Positions 36,201 through 48,400 of a stretch of DNA of 64,000 nucleotides are shown piece by piece (within the stretch, counting starts at the first letter, position 1; every line of letters begins with the position of its first letter). Under the pieces are notes generated by a model, which was not told the origin of the DNA, ran no database searches, and saw nothing but the letters and a program-made list of their open reading frames with translations. The DNA is from Melieria omissa. Lineage: Eukaryota > Arthropoda > Insecta > Diptera > Ulidiidae. The stretch covers positions 37,788,848-37,852,847 of the forward strand of contig OZ020268.1 in the NCBI GenBank assembly GCA_963971225.1, read 5' to 3'. The position numbers and the translations under genes are program-made.

Positions 36201-36427
36201 TGAGGGGTTGAGGGAGGAGGACAGCTGACCCACGGGCGAGGCAGGCGGCACATTCGGATGGATGACGGAAATGTTGGTGGCGCTCTGCGAAAGCGATGTG
36301 GCTTGGCCGCCGGGCACACCGGGCAGCAGCAGGTTGCTGCCGTCCGAATTGGCACGCATGCTGGGGCTGAGGCTGTTGGCGCGCGAAATGTCTTTCCGTC
36401 GGCCTACAACGAAATAGGTGCGATGAC
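33237..36427 (-). CDS. Ac13E: Ac13E last exon: end of C1, linker, second membrane set, C2 domain
   Basis: Begins after the acceptor TTGCATTTCAG (ends at 36428) by completing a Gly codon, then [14 protein letters not shown], the end of C1. The linker is long and rich in Ser, Thr, Pro and His, with many potential phosphorylation sites (unproven). Five or more hydrophobic helices follow ([56 protein letters not shown]), and then C2. At the positions equivalent to AC2 Leu912 and Ser942 this protein has Leu (EYLRVLNE) and Ser (TIGSTFMAA); mammalian AC9 has Tyr at the first. The stop codon is TAG at 33239-33237. Strongly biased third positions leave long open frames on the other strand. Confidence 0.95.
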
Positions 36428-39400
36428 CTGAAATGCAACAAAAACATATTATTGTTGATGTAACTCGAGAGAACCGTTGAAAAAATCTCACCGAACACTT
36501 CTTCGCCCTCTTCCAGAAAATATGCATCGCCCAGAAAACTGGAAGTCTCCTCAGAAATGTGCACTTGTTCCGGCTTGCCTGACGACTCCATTCTGCAAAT
36601 GTTCAACTTTAGATGCTTTTCGACTCTAACCTAACATTCTTGTTACTCACTTGTTTGCCAGCGTGACGTCATTGCTCCACACGTCGAACTTGACGCGTCG
36701 CGTGCCCACAATGCCGCACAGCACAGTGCCCGTGTGCACGCCGACGCGCATCTTGACGCCCTCGTGCCGCTGCGCGTCGAAGCAGCGCATGGCGTCAATC
36801 ATGCCCAGTCCCATTTCCACGCAGCAGATGGCGTGGTCGGCGCGCGGCTCCGGACAGCCCGACACGCAGTAGTAGCAGTCGCCCAGCGTCGATATCTTCT
36901 CGCAGCCGTTCAGCGTGCACAGATCGTCGAAGCGCTCGAAGAGGTCGTTCAGTATCTCCACCAGCTGCTCGGCCGTCTTCGTCGAGGACATGCGCGTGAA
37001 GCCCACAATGTCGGCGAACAGAATGCTCACATTATCCATGCTGTGCATGTGAAATGGACGAAACAGTGACTTGACATCGTTGGAGGTGCGCGGACGCACG
37101 TAGTGTCGGTCGCGATTGACGGCGCTGTCACTCGCATCAATGCAGCCGTTGCCGCCGCCGCCGCTGCTCTCGTTCAGCAGCATATCGGCCACCTTGGGCG
37201 GCATCACCGAGTGTATCATCTTCTCCTTGAGTTGCTTCTCCATTTCCAGCTGGCGGCGCACCAGCAGATTCTGGCCCACCTTCATGAAGGTGCCGCGCAT
37301 GCGCACCACATTCATCACCAGCACATGCAGACCCACCAGGTGCACGCTGAAGTGCAGCAATATGCGCAGCAGCAGAATCTTGTGGTTGAACTCCGTGGCG
37401 GTGCCGTGCACCGCACTGTTGCCGACGACAATGTGCGACGCGACCTCGAACAGTATCGAGTAGGTGACTGCAATGGCGGCGCTCATCCACAGCGGCATCG
37501 GCAGCGCCGTGTAGATGAGCAGCACAATTTCGAGGCACATGGCAAAGTGGCCCAGTGGACTGAAGGCGCGTCCCGTGTACTTGAGGAAGGTCAGCGAGGC
37601 GGCGCACAGCACAATGGCCGTGGCGGCCGAGGTGGTGACGCGGTAGGCGCGGTACGTGCCCCAGTGAGTGAAGCACATGGCCAAGATGGTGACGAGCGAC
37701 AGCGTCGAGAAGCTGCTCGATACGGGGCGCCAATAGTTCTCGGAGCCGCCGTCAATTAGAAAATATAGGAACCAAGACAGCGAACAGAGCAGAATGTAGG
37801 AGAGCGCAAATCTGCAAAAGGAAATAAAATAAATGCATTAATTGAGGGGGGACAATGTAGTTTGAAAGCAGCGAAATATTAGTTTATTGCAAAAGTTTTA
37901 CAATAAATTCAATCCTGAGTGTGTGCCACAAGTTGTGGTCGGTGTCAAATGCAGCGATTGCTTAAAAATTAATTTTGCATTGCATACGTTTTGGCTTAAT
38001 ATGAACGCTGAATCTTTAAAAAGCAACGTCCTTGCAAATTCTACCATCGCTGATTTCTGTCATTATCAGTGGCGGATTCACGGGGGGCGGATTTGGGGGT
38101 TGAAACCGAAATATTAGGGTCGTCTTTAAAGCTACAGATAAATTAAAAGGCATATTTTTGGCATTTTGTGAACATTTAGGAATTACTTCTTGAAACCCCT
38201 CAAAACATTTTTCTGGATCCGCCCCTGGTCATTTTAGTGAGGTGGGCGTGGTCAATCATATCTAACTTAGGTTTATCTCAATAAGACACGAAATAATTTG
38301 AAGCCAATATTGATTTACAGACATTGTTGCTTCGTTTTGATAGTTTAGTGGGCGCGGAAAGTAGGCGTGGCCAATTTTATATAGCTTACATTTGCCATAG
38401 TGGCAAACTGAATCGTTTGATATCCATATTGTCTGGCAAAACTACACCATAGCAGACGTCTGCCGTTATAGAGGGCCTATCAGGTGGGCGTGGTCAACCT
38501 TATATATGTATCCTATGGTTTATCTTCTAAAACACAGAATCATTTGATATCAATATGGATTTACAGACATGCATTGTTGCTGCGTTTTGTTAATTTAGAA
38601 GGTACAGAAAGTGGGCGTAACCAATTTTATATAACCTATATTTTCCACAGTAGATAATACACTGAATCATTTGACACCCATATTGCCATACAAAAGTATA
38701 TTATAGTTTAAAATTATCATAGTGGGCGTAAGAAGGGGGCGTGTTCAATCTTATATAGCCTATGAACTTAGTTAATCTAAATCGGTTTATTGGATTTTGG
38801 GCGATTTTTAACATTTTAACCCTCTAAGTCCTATTTTTATGGGCCTATTTGACCCTTTTTCTTAAAATACCAAAACTGTCCTATGAAGCAGGACTTCCAA
38901 GGAAGATACATATATACCACAAAAATAATCGCCATAAAATTCGATTCGATAAAATTTAATTTGAACGCTAAAGATAAGTCAAAACTGAAGATTTGCTAAA
39001 GATACATTTTGTATTTATTCAGAGTTGATACGAAAATCCCATACAAAACTGGAGTTTAAATGGTTAATGTGTGTGAAAAAAATGTTTAATGTTTGTTTTA
39101 GATTTTTAACACTGTACTGTAGGACATTTTAACTCAAATATACTCAAATATACAATATACTTCTATATCTAAACTTATCATATAAAAACCAATGTGACTT
39201 TGTTTTTGTGTGCCAAAATGTTGCTTGTAGTATTTTCCATTAAATTGTTGAACATATCTCGTACCTAAAATTTAAAGTCACAAGGTTTTCGTCAGCCGAT
39301 TCCCCATAAGAATGTCCAAGAGGGACAGACTCCTAAAAAATAATTCAGATCCCTAAAAAATAATTCAGACAGCAACCTTCAAAGCGCCGATAGGTATAAA

Positions 39401-42400
39401 ATTTTGTTTGTCTTATCTTCCAGAATCTTTTGTCAGAAACTTTTTATTTTGGAAACAATTTGATTTTGTTTTCGAGGTTTTAATTAACCGCCTTTTTTGA
39501 TCATTTCAGAGCAATCTTACATTTCATAGAGTCACTGCTCTTTGCGTTAGAATAATGCTTTCATTAAAGTTGCTTAACTAATCTGTTGTTTCCTTATAAA
39601 AAAATCACACAAATTGCCAAAACTAACTTTCGCCAGACTAAAATATTTCCCTAAGTTTTAGGAACTTTTGACAGACTAAAATATCTTCTATGTACCTTAG
39701 ATTTTTGTACATATTTAAATTCTGAACAAAACATAATTGCTTATTAAATATTCAAAACAAATTTAGTATTCTTTGCAAATTGTTTGCAATAAACTGCGGT
39801 CAAGCATGAAAATGCTTTCAGGAGTTACGGCCAAAAATGTGTATGTGTGTGTGCTATCATTGTTTCAGCGCAATGGCAACAGCCAAGTTTTGCTATTCTT
39901 CGCACCCACCGCTCGAAAAGCTGTGCGGCGAATATAAAAAATGCACCGCAAGTGTCAGTCGACTGTTTACTGATGCTCGGAAAATACTGACAACAAGTTG
40001 CAAGTGACCAGAAGGGGGAAATGGATGTGCGGCGCAAATGCCAGCGGCTGACCATGAAACGAAACAAATTGGATGCCAGCTGCCAGTGATAGAACTCGCC
40101 CACTCGGCGGCTTACTCCGCAGTGACCGAGTGACTTGCTTTACTTAATTTTTCATGGTCAATTTGTATGGCGCAGCATATTTGTCGGTAATTAAGCGCCC
40201 AATGCCATTAAATTGCCTGCATTCCATTGTACGGCGGTCTCTCGGAACAATTCGTCAATTAAACAGAACTATAAATGAATCGCAAAGTACTCGAGAAAAC
40301 GTTGGCCGGTGCTCAGTCAGCTGCCAGTTTCAATTTCGTTGGAAACATTGTAGACTGTGGTCTGTATGTGGGTGTTTTGTGTGTGTGTGTGAGGGGGGAC
40401 GAGAGGACAGTCTGCTTACACATACTCTTACATACTCTTACATATATATATATATGTGTTGTATGAATGCATACAATAAAATGCCAATGTTGCTGTTGCT
40501 GTTGCCGTCGCTCTAATGACATATTCGTGTCACGTAATTAACGGTAATTTATTGCGAATGCGCGCACGCACACACTTGGCAACTCACTTACACACAGACA
40601 CAGACACACACACACAAACACGTGTACAGTGCTAGCCGCACGTAAACACATTCCTAACAGTACTTAGCGTCTGTCTTCTGCTTTTGCGCCTTCACGTCTG
40701 CTTCTCGTTTTCTACATATTCCATGAGTTGCTTTGTTGTGGCGTTTGCGGCTGCTGCGGTTTTACAACGATTTTATTTTAATTCTTATCTTTGTTTTAAA
40801 TGTTTTAAATGTAACACGTCTACGAGTAATTTGATAGCAACCGCCCACCAACAGTTGTGATAACATATGATGTCTAAAATAGTCGTGCAACTCAACTGCA
40901 TGGATTCCCTCTAGGACACATAATGCATTAGATTAACACTTGGAATATGTCATGGGAAGTAACCGCTTACATGTAATGACCTTGGAAAGAGTTATACAAA
41001 TTCTTCTGAAACATTGTACAGCGTCCGACTTCTTTTACATAGGTTGGTACCAATTGCTATGAAAATTAGTTCTGCTACCTAAGTCAGTTGTAGTTCATTT
41101 CACTGAATTGTGCTCAAAAATTAAAAAAATACTTAAATTCTTAAACGCAATTCTAAACTTTAAGTTACTTTATTTACCATTTTACAGGATGTTTCTGCAG
41201 TTGTTACTCATTTCTTTATCTGTGCTACTCTGTGTTGCACCTTTGCTTGCCAAAACCAAACTCATCCCCCTCTGCTCTATTCGGCTGCCTTTTATACTTG
41301 TTTGAGTGTTGCTGAAAACCCATAACCTGTCGTATTGTCACAGCGCTCAGCATTTTGGCATCACTTCAAAACCTTGCAAAGCATTTTGAAGGATGATTTC
41401 ATGATGATTCACTACGATTTGCATTCCCATATAAAGTGGTCTACAGTTCATTTGAAGCAAAGAATATTGCTACAGACCGTCCACGTTAACTTTGAACATG
41501 ATTGTTGTAAGAATTTTGGTGACCAATTTCACATTCTCTGGCGCTGCTAACAAGCAACATTTCCGCATTTGAGAAGCAGGAAATCCACACGAGATCCATG
41601 AAACTCCATTATTTACGAACTTGTTATTGGTTCGTACACGAATACGGATACGAACAGGGCCGAAGATTTTGAAACTCCATTACATGGCCAAAAAGTGACT
41701 GCTTGAGCCGACATTTGCACCAAAATCATCATTAGGGCATTTTCTTTCAGAGCAGAGTAAACAGTTGATGGGAAGCGATATCGGCGGATGTTGGCTCATA
41801 ATATTTGCGCACAAATTTTTGAAAAAGATCTGGTTAATATTTTCAATTTTTTAGACGGTGTCCAGTGCCACACTCAGTGTTCGCAGATCAGGAGATTTCC
41901 TCCTGGATTTAGGAGATTCTTGGCCTTTTAGGATAATTTTCTGTATGAAGAGTTGTTTACTAGAAAGTATAGATTTATATTTTATATTAGGGATTTTCGG
42001 AAGATTTTAGTGCAACGAAGTTTGATGAATTGGGAACACTGGCAACAAAACATATTTTGGCAACTGTGTTAATAGTCAAAGCACCCTTTTGTGATAAAAA
42101 TTTTTAAGCTTACAAAATGTAAGCTCGTTCCATCTCGTTCTCACTTATTGCTGTCACAATGAAATCCCGCCAAAAATGGCACTTTTTGTTTGATTCGTTT
42201 GTATATAACAAACGAATCAAATTGTTTTATTAAGTTTTTGTTGCTAAGCTTTAGATGAGTAAACAAATATTTTTATTTTTTTATGAGAAGTACAATTTCT
42301 TTAAAATGACGCAAATTATAAAAAAAAAATTGTAGGCGATTTTTTTTAACTTTTGGGAGGAAATTTAAGTGTTATTTACAGATTTAGGAGGATTTAGTCA

Positions 42401-45400
42401 TTTCAGGTATCTGGCAACACTGGCCACACTGCAAATCAAACAATGCAGTTTCTGCAACGACAATTCCCTGGACGTGTGGTATCAACAAATTTGCGACATT
42501 GACTGGCCCAGCCCAATCCCCCAGATTTAATCCGTCTGCACTTTTTTGTGGGTTAGTTTGAAAAGCAAAGTGTACGGCAGCAAGCTTCAGACATTCGTTT
42601 CAAACTTATTGCTATACCGCCCGAGATGCTCGAAAAAGTTATGGTAATCACAGCAAAAAGGGCCTATTTTGCGGCCATTTGATTGATGTTGTCTTCAGAA
42701 ACTAGTCCAAATAAATTGTCAAGGATCAAATGTTACTTACATGGCCTTTCTCATAGCCTTAGTGCGCCTCAAGCAGCCACTTTATCCAAATCCATAATCA
42801 CCAAAGCCCACACAGACACAATGGTTCATACTACAACCACATACGTGTGACCCTTTCCTCATTTCTGGACTAAGTCCATCAGTCTTCTTCGCACAGAGTA
42901 GGTGTCCGTTTAACCCATTGCTGCCTAATGGGTAAAAGTTTACCCATGAAAACTGACTTTTTAAAAAAATCACAGAAAAGTTCGTGGTAGAGATATTTCA
43001 AAATCATTGATAGGCATGGTTGGGGTAATAATGAAACTACCTTAGTCTAGTGGAGGTGACTCTAAAATTCCTCCATCTAGCTAGAGTTACCAGACTCCAA
43101 AAATTGTAAATTTTCCTGAGGTGGAAAATGTGGCGAAACGTAGTGACCTCACAAATATCTGCCTCCTAACTCACCTGTAAACAATACTTCTTTTGTTCAC
43201 GTGTTTAGCTGATCACTTTAAAAAGTATGGAAAAAAGCTACCATTGCTGCCTAATGGGTATAAAATACCCAATGAATATCTCAGCAACGTGCAGAGATAG
43301 AAAGCTGAAACCGGCAGCATTGGGTTAAGGGGGTTTTTGGCAAACCGTATAAAGAACCCAAAAAGGCGCAAATCAAAACTTTCATCCTGCGTCTTGCTAA
43401 AATTGAATAAGCTGGGAAGTGTTTCTTCTTTCTTGGGGTCCGAACAGTGCTTAGAGATGTTTGAGCCAGTCAATCATAGCCTATAGGCATAAGTGCTTAT
43501 TAGACAATGTGCCGTCCAGCTCACACACCTCAATAGTGACTCGAAAGAAGCTTCGGGAATTTGGTTGTGAGGTTCTTAGTTCTTTTGTATCCAGAAGAAT
43601 GCCTCTCATGGATGTACAGATTCTTATGTTTCCCTTTTGGCAGCCAGTATTACCTTACATAACCTGTTACTTCTTAAATTTACTTTTTAATTTCACCTTT
43701 CAAGCCTACAATATGGTCGTATTATTCTTGAAATTTTCTACTGGGACAACACCAACACATATACCCACACTGAATGACCACTAATGACCGCGCAACATGT
43801 TGTGTGCCCACCACAAAAAGTCTACTTGATGCCTGCTGCGCCTTTCTCTCTCTTTCTCGCTGGCGTTGTACATTTCGCATACTTCACTAATTTCGCTTGA
43901 TTTTTATTCACGCTCCTACTTGTTCGCAATTTCCCGCTCCTAATGCACTTAACTAAAAATAGACTTTTGCTGAAATGAATCGCAAGCACAGAGGTCGTTA
44001 TTTTCGGCATAGAGCATAAATTACGTTGCTGCCAGCAATGAACAAGAAACGCAACACGCCAACAGCGACACGCACCGATGCGAAAAGCTAGTTTCAAGAT
44101 AATTTCCCATGCCACTGTAAGAAGAAAGTGAGATGTTGGCGCAAAGTTTGAGACTCTGATTTGACATGCTTTTGCCTTTTTTAGTGTCTTCCCCTTTGTG
44201 TTGTTGTTTGTCACTTGCTGCTTGAAGGTTCTACAAAACGCTGCCTCTATGTCGACTTACGTGGCCTATTGCCTGCAGTCTAAGCAAAAACATTCCGGTT
44301 CACTCACACACACACACACACACACATCTGAATGCATGTCTACGTTGATATTGACCGCGTAGCAAAAGAAGGCAAATGATTAATTATGAACGTGTCTCTG
44401 ATGTCCCTTAAGGCACATGTTCTGATTCGAATTGATGTTGTTGTTGCTGTTGTGGCAATGCGTGCACGTGTAAGTTCCACATGTGTGCGTGTTGGGTCTG
44501 CACAGCTGCTTGCTTTTGCCCGTCCATGGGGCAATTAAGAACTGTGGCAGTATTAAATGTTGCTATGCGCTTCTGTGTGTTTGTGTGTGTGTTGGTGCGT
44601 GCGTGGTTGGACATCCTGCTGGCACAGGTGTGCGTTTAGTCATAAAAAAGGTTTCTTTTTAATAGGCCTTTTAGCATTTTAGCATATGGATCGCTTAGCG
44701 TTGATGGCCTGTTGGCGCTTAACTGGCGCTTAATTGCCGGGCATACTTTTAGGGGCCGCTGCAGCAGTAAGCACACGTAAATCAACAAAACAACAAAACC
44801 AAAGCGAATGAATGAATGTGACAGCGCTAAGTAGCTGTGAGCCGAGCAAAAGAAGCACATAACAAATGAAACAAAATGAGAAAAGATTGAAAAAAGACGA
44901 CAGAGAAAATGAAAAGCACAACATTGAATGGCCCACGTTGCACAAAAGACTTCAAAAGACCCTTCGGTAATGTTGCACTGGCCGTGCACAGTGGCAGAAA
45001 ATTATAAAAGCCATAAAGCCACAAAAAAAAGAATAATCACAAAAGCAAATTAAAATGAAATCCAGCAAAAGAAATATTCTTAAAAATATCAACTAAAGAA
45101 GATTGCAGTTGATGTGTTTATTGTTGAAAAGTGTATACGGTGTCCAAGTGTGTACATACATATGTGTGTGTGAGTGAGTGAGTGGGTGAACATTTGTCTG
45201 TGTATATGGTATTTGCTTTTAGATGTGGAGTGACCAGCAAACTTTAATATGTTCGCCAAGAAGATGTGGTTTTGAAGAATGACACTGTGAACTGAATTAG
45301 GATTGAGCAGCACTTTTTGAACCTAAACAGTGTTCATTGCGTTTTGTGCTTCTTGTTCAATAAACTGCAAATCATTGCTATCATCAAGTTGAACTAAACG

Positions 45401-48400
45401 GATGACAAGGATAAGGTTGACCTAAGTAGCGGCACAGCTTCGAAAAGTTAGTGATTGAAGTGGCAAATGGGGGAAAGACCAAAAGTTTTTACTAAACACA
45501 AAAAGAGGCTTTGGTTCATAAACAACTTGTCAACGTTAATTGGAGCTGAAAGCCCTGTTAACTAGTGCTCTTAGTTTAAATTTCATAAGAGTTGTATTTT
45601 TATAATATTTTAATATAGGGTGTTTTTTTTAGAGGTTTGTTTTTCGAATAGAGATAAAACTGGCATTTTGTGGTCAAATCTGGCAACTCTAATGTCATTT
45701 ATGTTCAGTTTGGTTTGCCATTTCATCATGAACAGGTTGACAAAAGAACAACGCTTGCAAATCGTGCAAATTTATTTCGAAAATAATCGTTCAGTTCGCG
45801 AAGTTTACCGCAAGCTCCGTCCATTTTATGGACGTCCATCGTCCATCAGAGCAATTAATTCGGTTAACCATGGGTCGTTTTCGCACTACGTTTACTCTAT
45901 GTGATAATACGCATCCGCAGAGACGTCGAACAGTGCGCACCGAAGAAACAATTGCCGCTGTAGAGCAAAATGTTGAAGAGGACCCGAATGAATCGATTCG
46001 CCACCGTGCACAGCAATTGGAGCCTTGTCCATCAACTGAAAATTGGACCTGTAGAATTGGCTTTATTCGAGCCAGCCGCGGCGGCCAAATGCCCGAAATC
46101 ATATTTAAACATTAATGGCATAAAATTATCCTTCCAATAAAGCCAAATTGATGGACATTAAAACGATTTTCTTGTGTTTTATTTCAATTCGAAGTTCTAT
46201 ACCTCTAAAAAAAACACCCTATATAATATTTTTTTGTATTCTTATAATAAACTTAAATAATACAATTTGGTTGGGGTTTGAAGTATTTTGTCTATTTTCT
46301 CTTTGAATCATTACATCTCTTTAGGGTACAATAGATCTACAGGTCGCAGTGCATCGTCCCAATCAATAATACATCTCTTTACTAGGAAATGTTAAAATTC
46401 AAAATTCATTGGTTTAATCCTTTATTTCCTTAGATCGATTTAGTTCTACTTTTTGTGTTAACTTTGAAAAAAGTACATACTTTGCTATTTTAAACTGAAG
46501 CACTTACTTTCTTATTCTTAAGACTGACAAAATCTAAAGAATTTCCTGAAAGAATTGCAGACTCAGTCGTCCACAAAATGGCTAAAAGAAAAATTTTCAA
46601 TTGAACTTAAAACTATTTTAACGATCAACGGAAGAATTGTTTCCTGGAACCATTGAGGATTCAGTCGTCTTAATACTTTAAATTATTCTGAAGGCAAAAC
46701 AATTTTAACTTGGAACCATTGTAGTCTCACATAGTTGTACGTTGTCATATGACAATAACAAAATTATATACTGAAACCATTGGAGACTCAGTCGTCCACA
46801 AATTTGCATGTAGGAATATAATTTTAGGACTTAAAACTATTCGAACGACCAAATAAACAAATGTTTCTTGGGACTATTAAAGATTCAGTAGGCCACAAAT
46901 TTGAACAAGAAAAATACTCTTAAGACTTAGAGACTATATTTACTACCAAATGTGGAATGGTCTCCCTGCGGATATTTTCCCCAGCACTTACGATCTCGAT
47001 GGGTTCAAGTCACGAGTCCATAACCACTTCTCTCATAACCCTATCTCCTAACCTTTATATCCTTCCTGAATCAACGTAATGCCTCGCATTAATAGGGGTC
47101 ATCCCCTGCGCGTTTGTTTGAGTCTATTAAAAAACAAAAATCATTTCTTGGAGCCATTGAAGACTCAGTAGCCACAAAAATTTGCAAGAAGGAAAAAGAC
47201 TTTAAGCTATTTTAACCACCAAATAAAGAATTGTTTTCTGAAACCATTGAAGACTCAGTCGTTCACAAATTTAGATGTTGGAAACTACTTTACTTTAAAT
47301 TATTCTCACGATCAAATAAAGAATTGTTCTTTGGAATCATTGAAGACTCTGAAGTCTAAAAATTTGCAAGTTGGAAAATATTTTTAAGTATTTAAGCTAT
47401 TCGAATGACCAAATCAAGAATTGTTCTTGGAAAAAGAAGACTCAGTCCTCCACATATTTGCATATTGGAAACTACTTTTAAGACTTTAAACTATTCTACC
47501 GACCAAATAAGAATTTTTTTCTGGAAGAAAAAGATTGAGTCATCTGAATATGTGCAAATGGGAAAATAATTTTAAGACTTTAAAGTATTCTAACGACCCA
47601 ATAAAGAATTGTTTGCTGAACTCAGTCGTCAGATTTGCATGATGGAAAATACTCTTAACACTTGAAACTATCTTAACAACCAAAATCGAATTGTTTCTTG
47701 GAACCATTAAAGAATCTGTGCTGAGAACAAACACAATTTTTACTTGCAACCATTGTGAGGTCACAGAGTTTCATGTTGTCATATGGAAGCAAAATAACGA
47801 ATAGCTTCACTTAGAGTTCGAACGCAAAAAGCTGCAGTCAATAATTGTTATTTAGGACTCAGTAATCTTACGTGATATGTTGGCAAATCCTACTTTTCCT
47901 ACTTTTGAGATATAAACAAAAATTATTTACTGCTCCATATTGCATGGTGGAGACTGATAGACGTTGGCCTTTTCTGAACACACATGAGAAAGGTTCGAGA
48001 TCATTTGAAAGAATTTCGGGTCTATTTAGTATCTTTGAGTATTGTTTTCAATGAAAAACGGAGCTAAAAGATCTATGGATTTATAGTTACAGTGATATGA
48101 ATATATTGAAGCACATTTGGTATATAATAAATAACCAACCAAAATTAAAAGTATTTAAAAAAACTTAAGGAACATAACCCTTCAGCTAAAGCGCATCAAA
48201 ATGGTGTCCAAGTATTCAAAAGAAGTTCATACAAGGAAAGTACCCATTACTCACAAATACCCACAATTGAACAGCGTGAAAGTTGAGATACTTTTCTTGC
48301 TTGGAAATGCTTCTACTAAAATTACAATCTGTTCGTACTCGAAATCTCTCAAAGAAGCAAAAGCAAAGTTAAGAAATCAATATTCCAAAGTCGAAATAAT

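Noticed and set aside
43461..43784. Possible Tc1-type helix-turn-helix fragment
   Set aside because: Only one short phrase ([12 protein letters not shown]) fits; no termini or further motifs.
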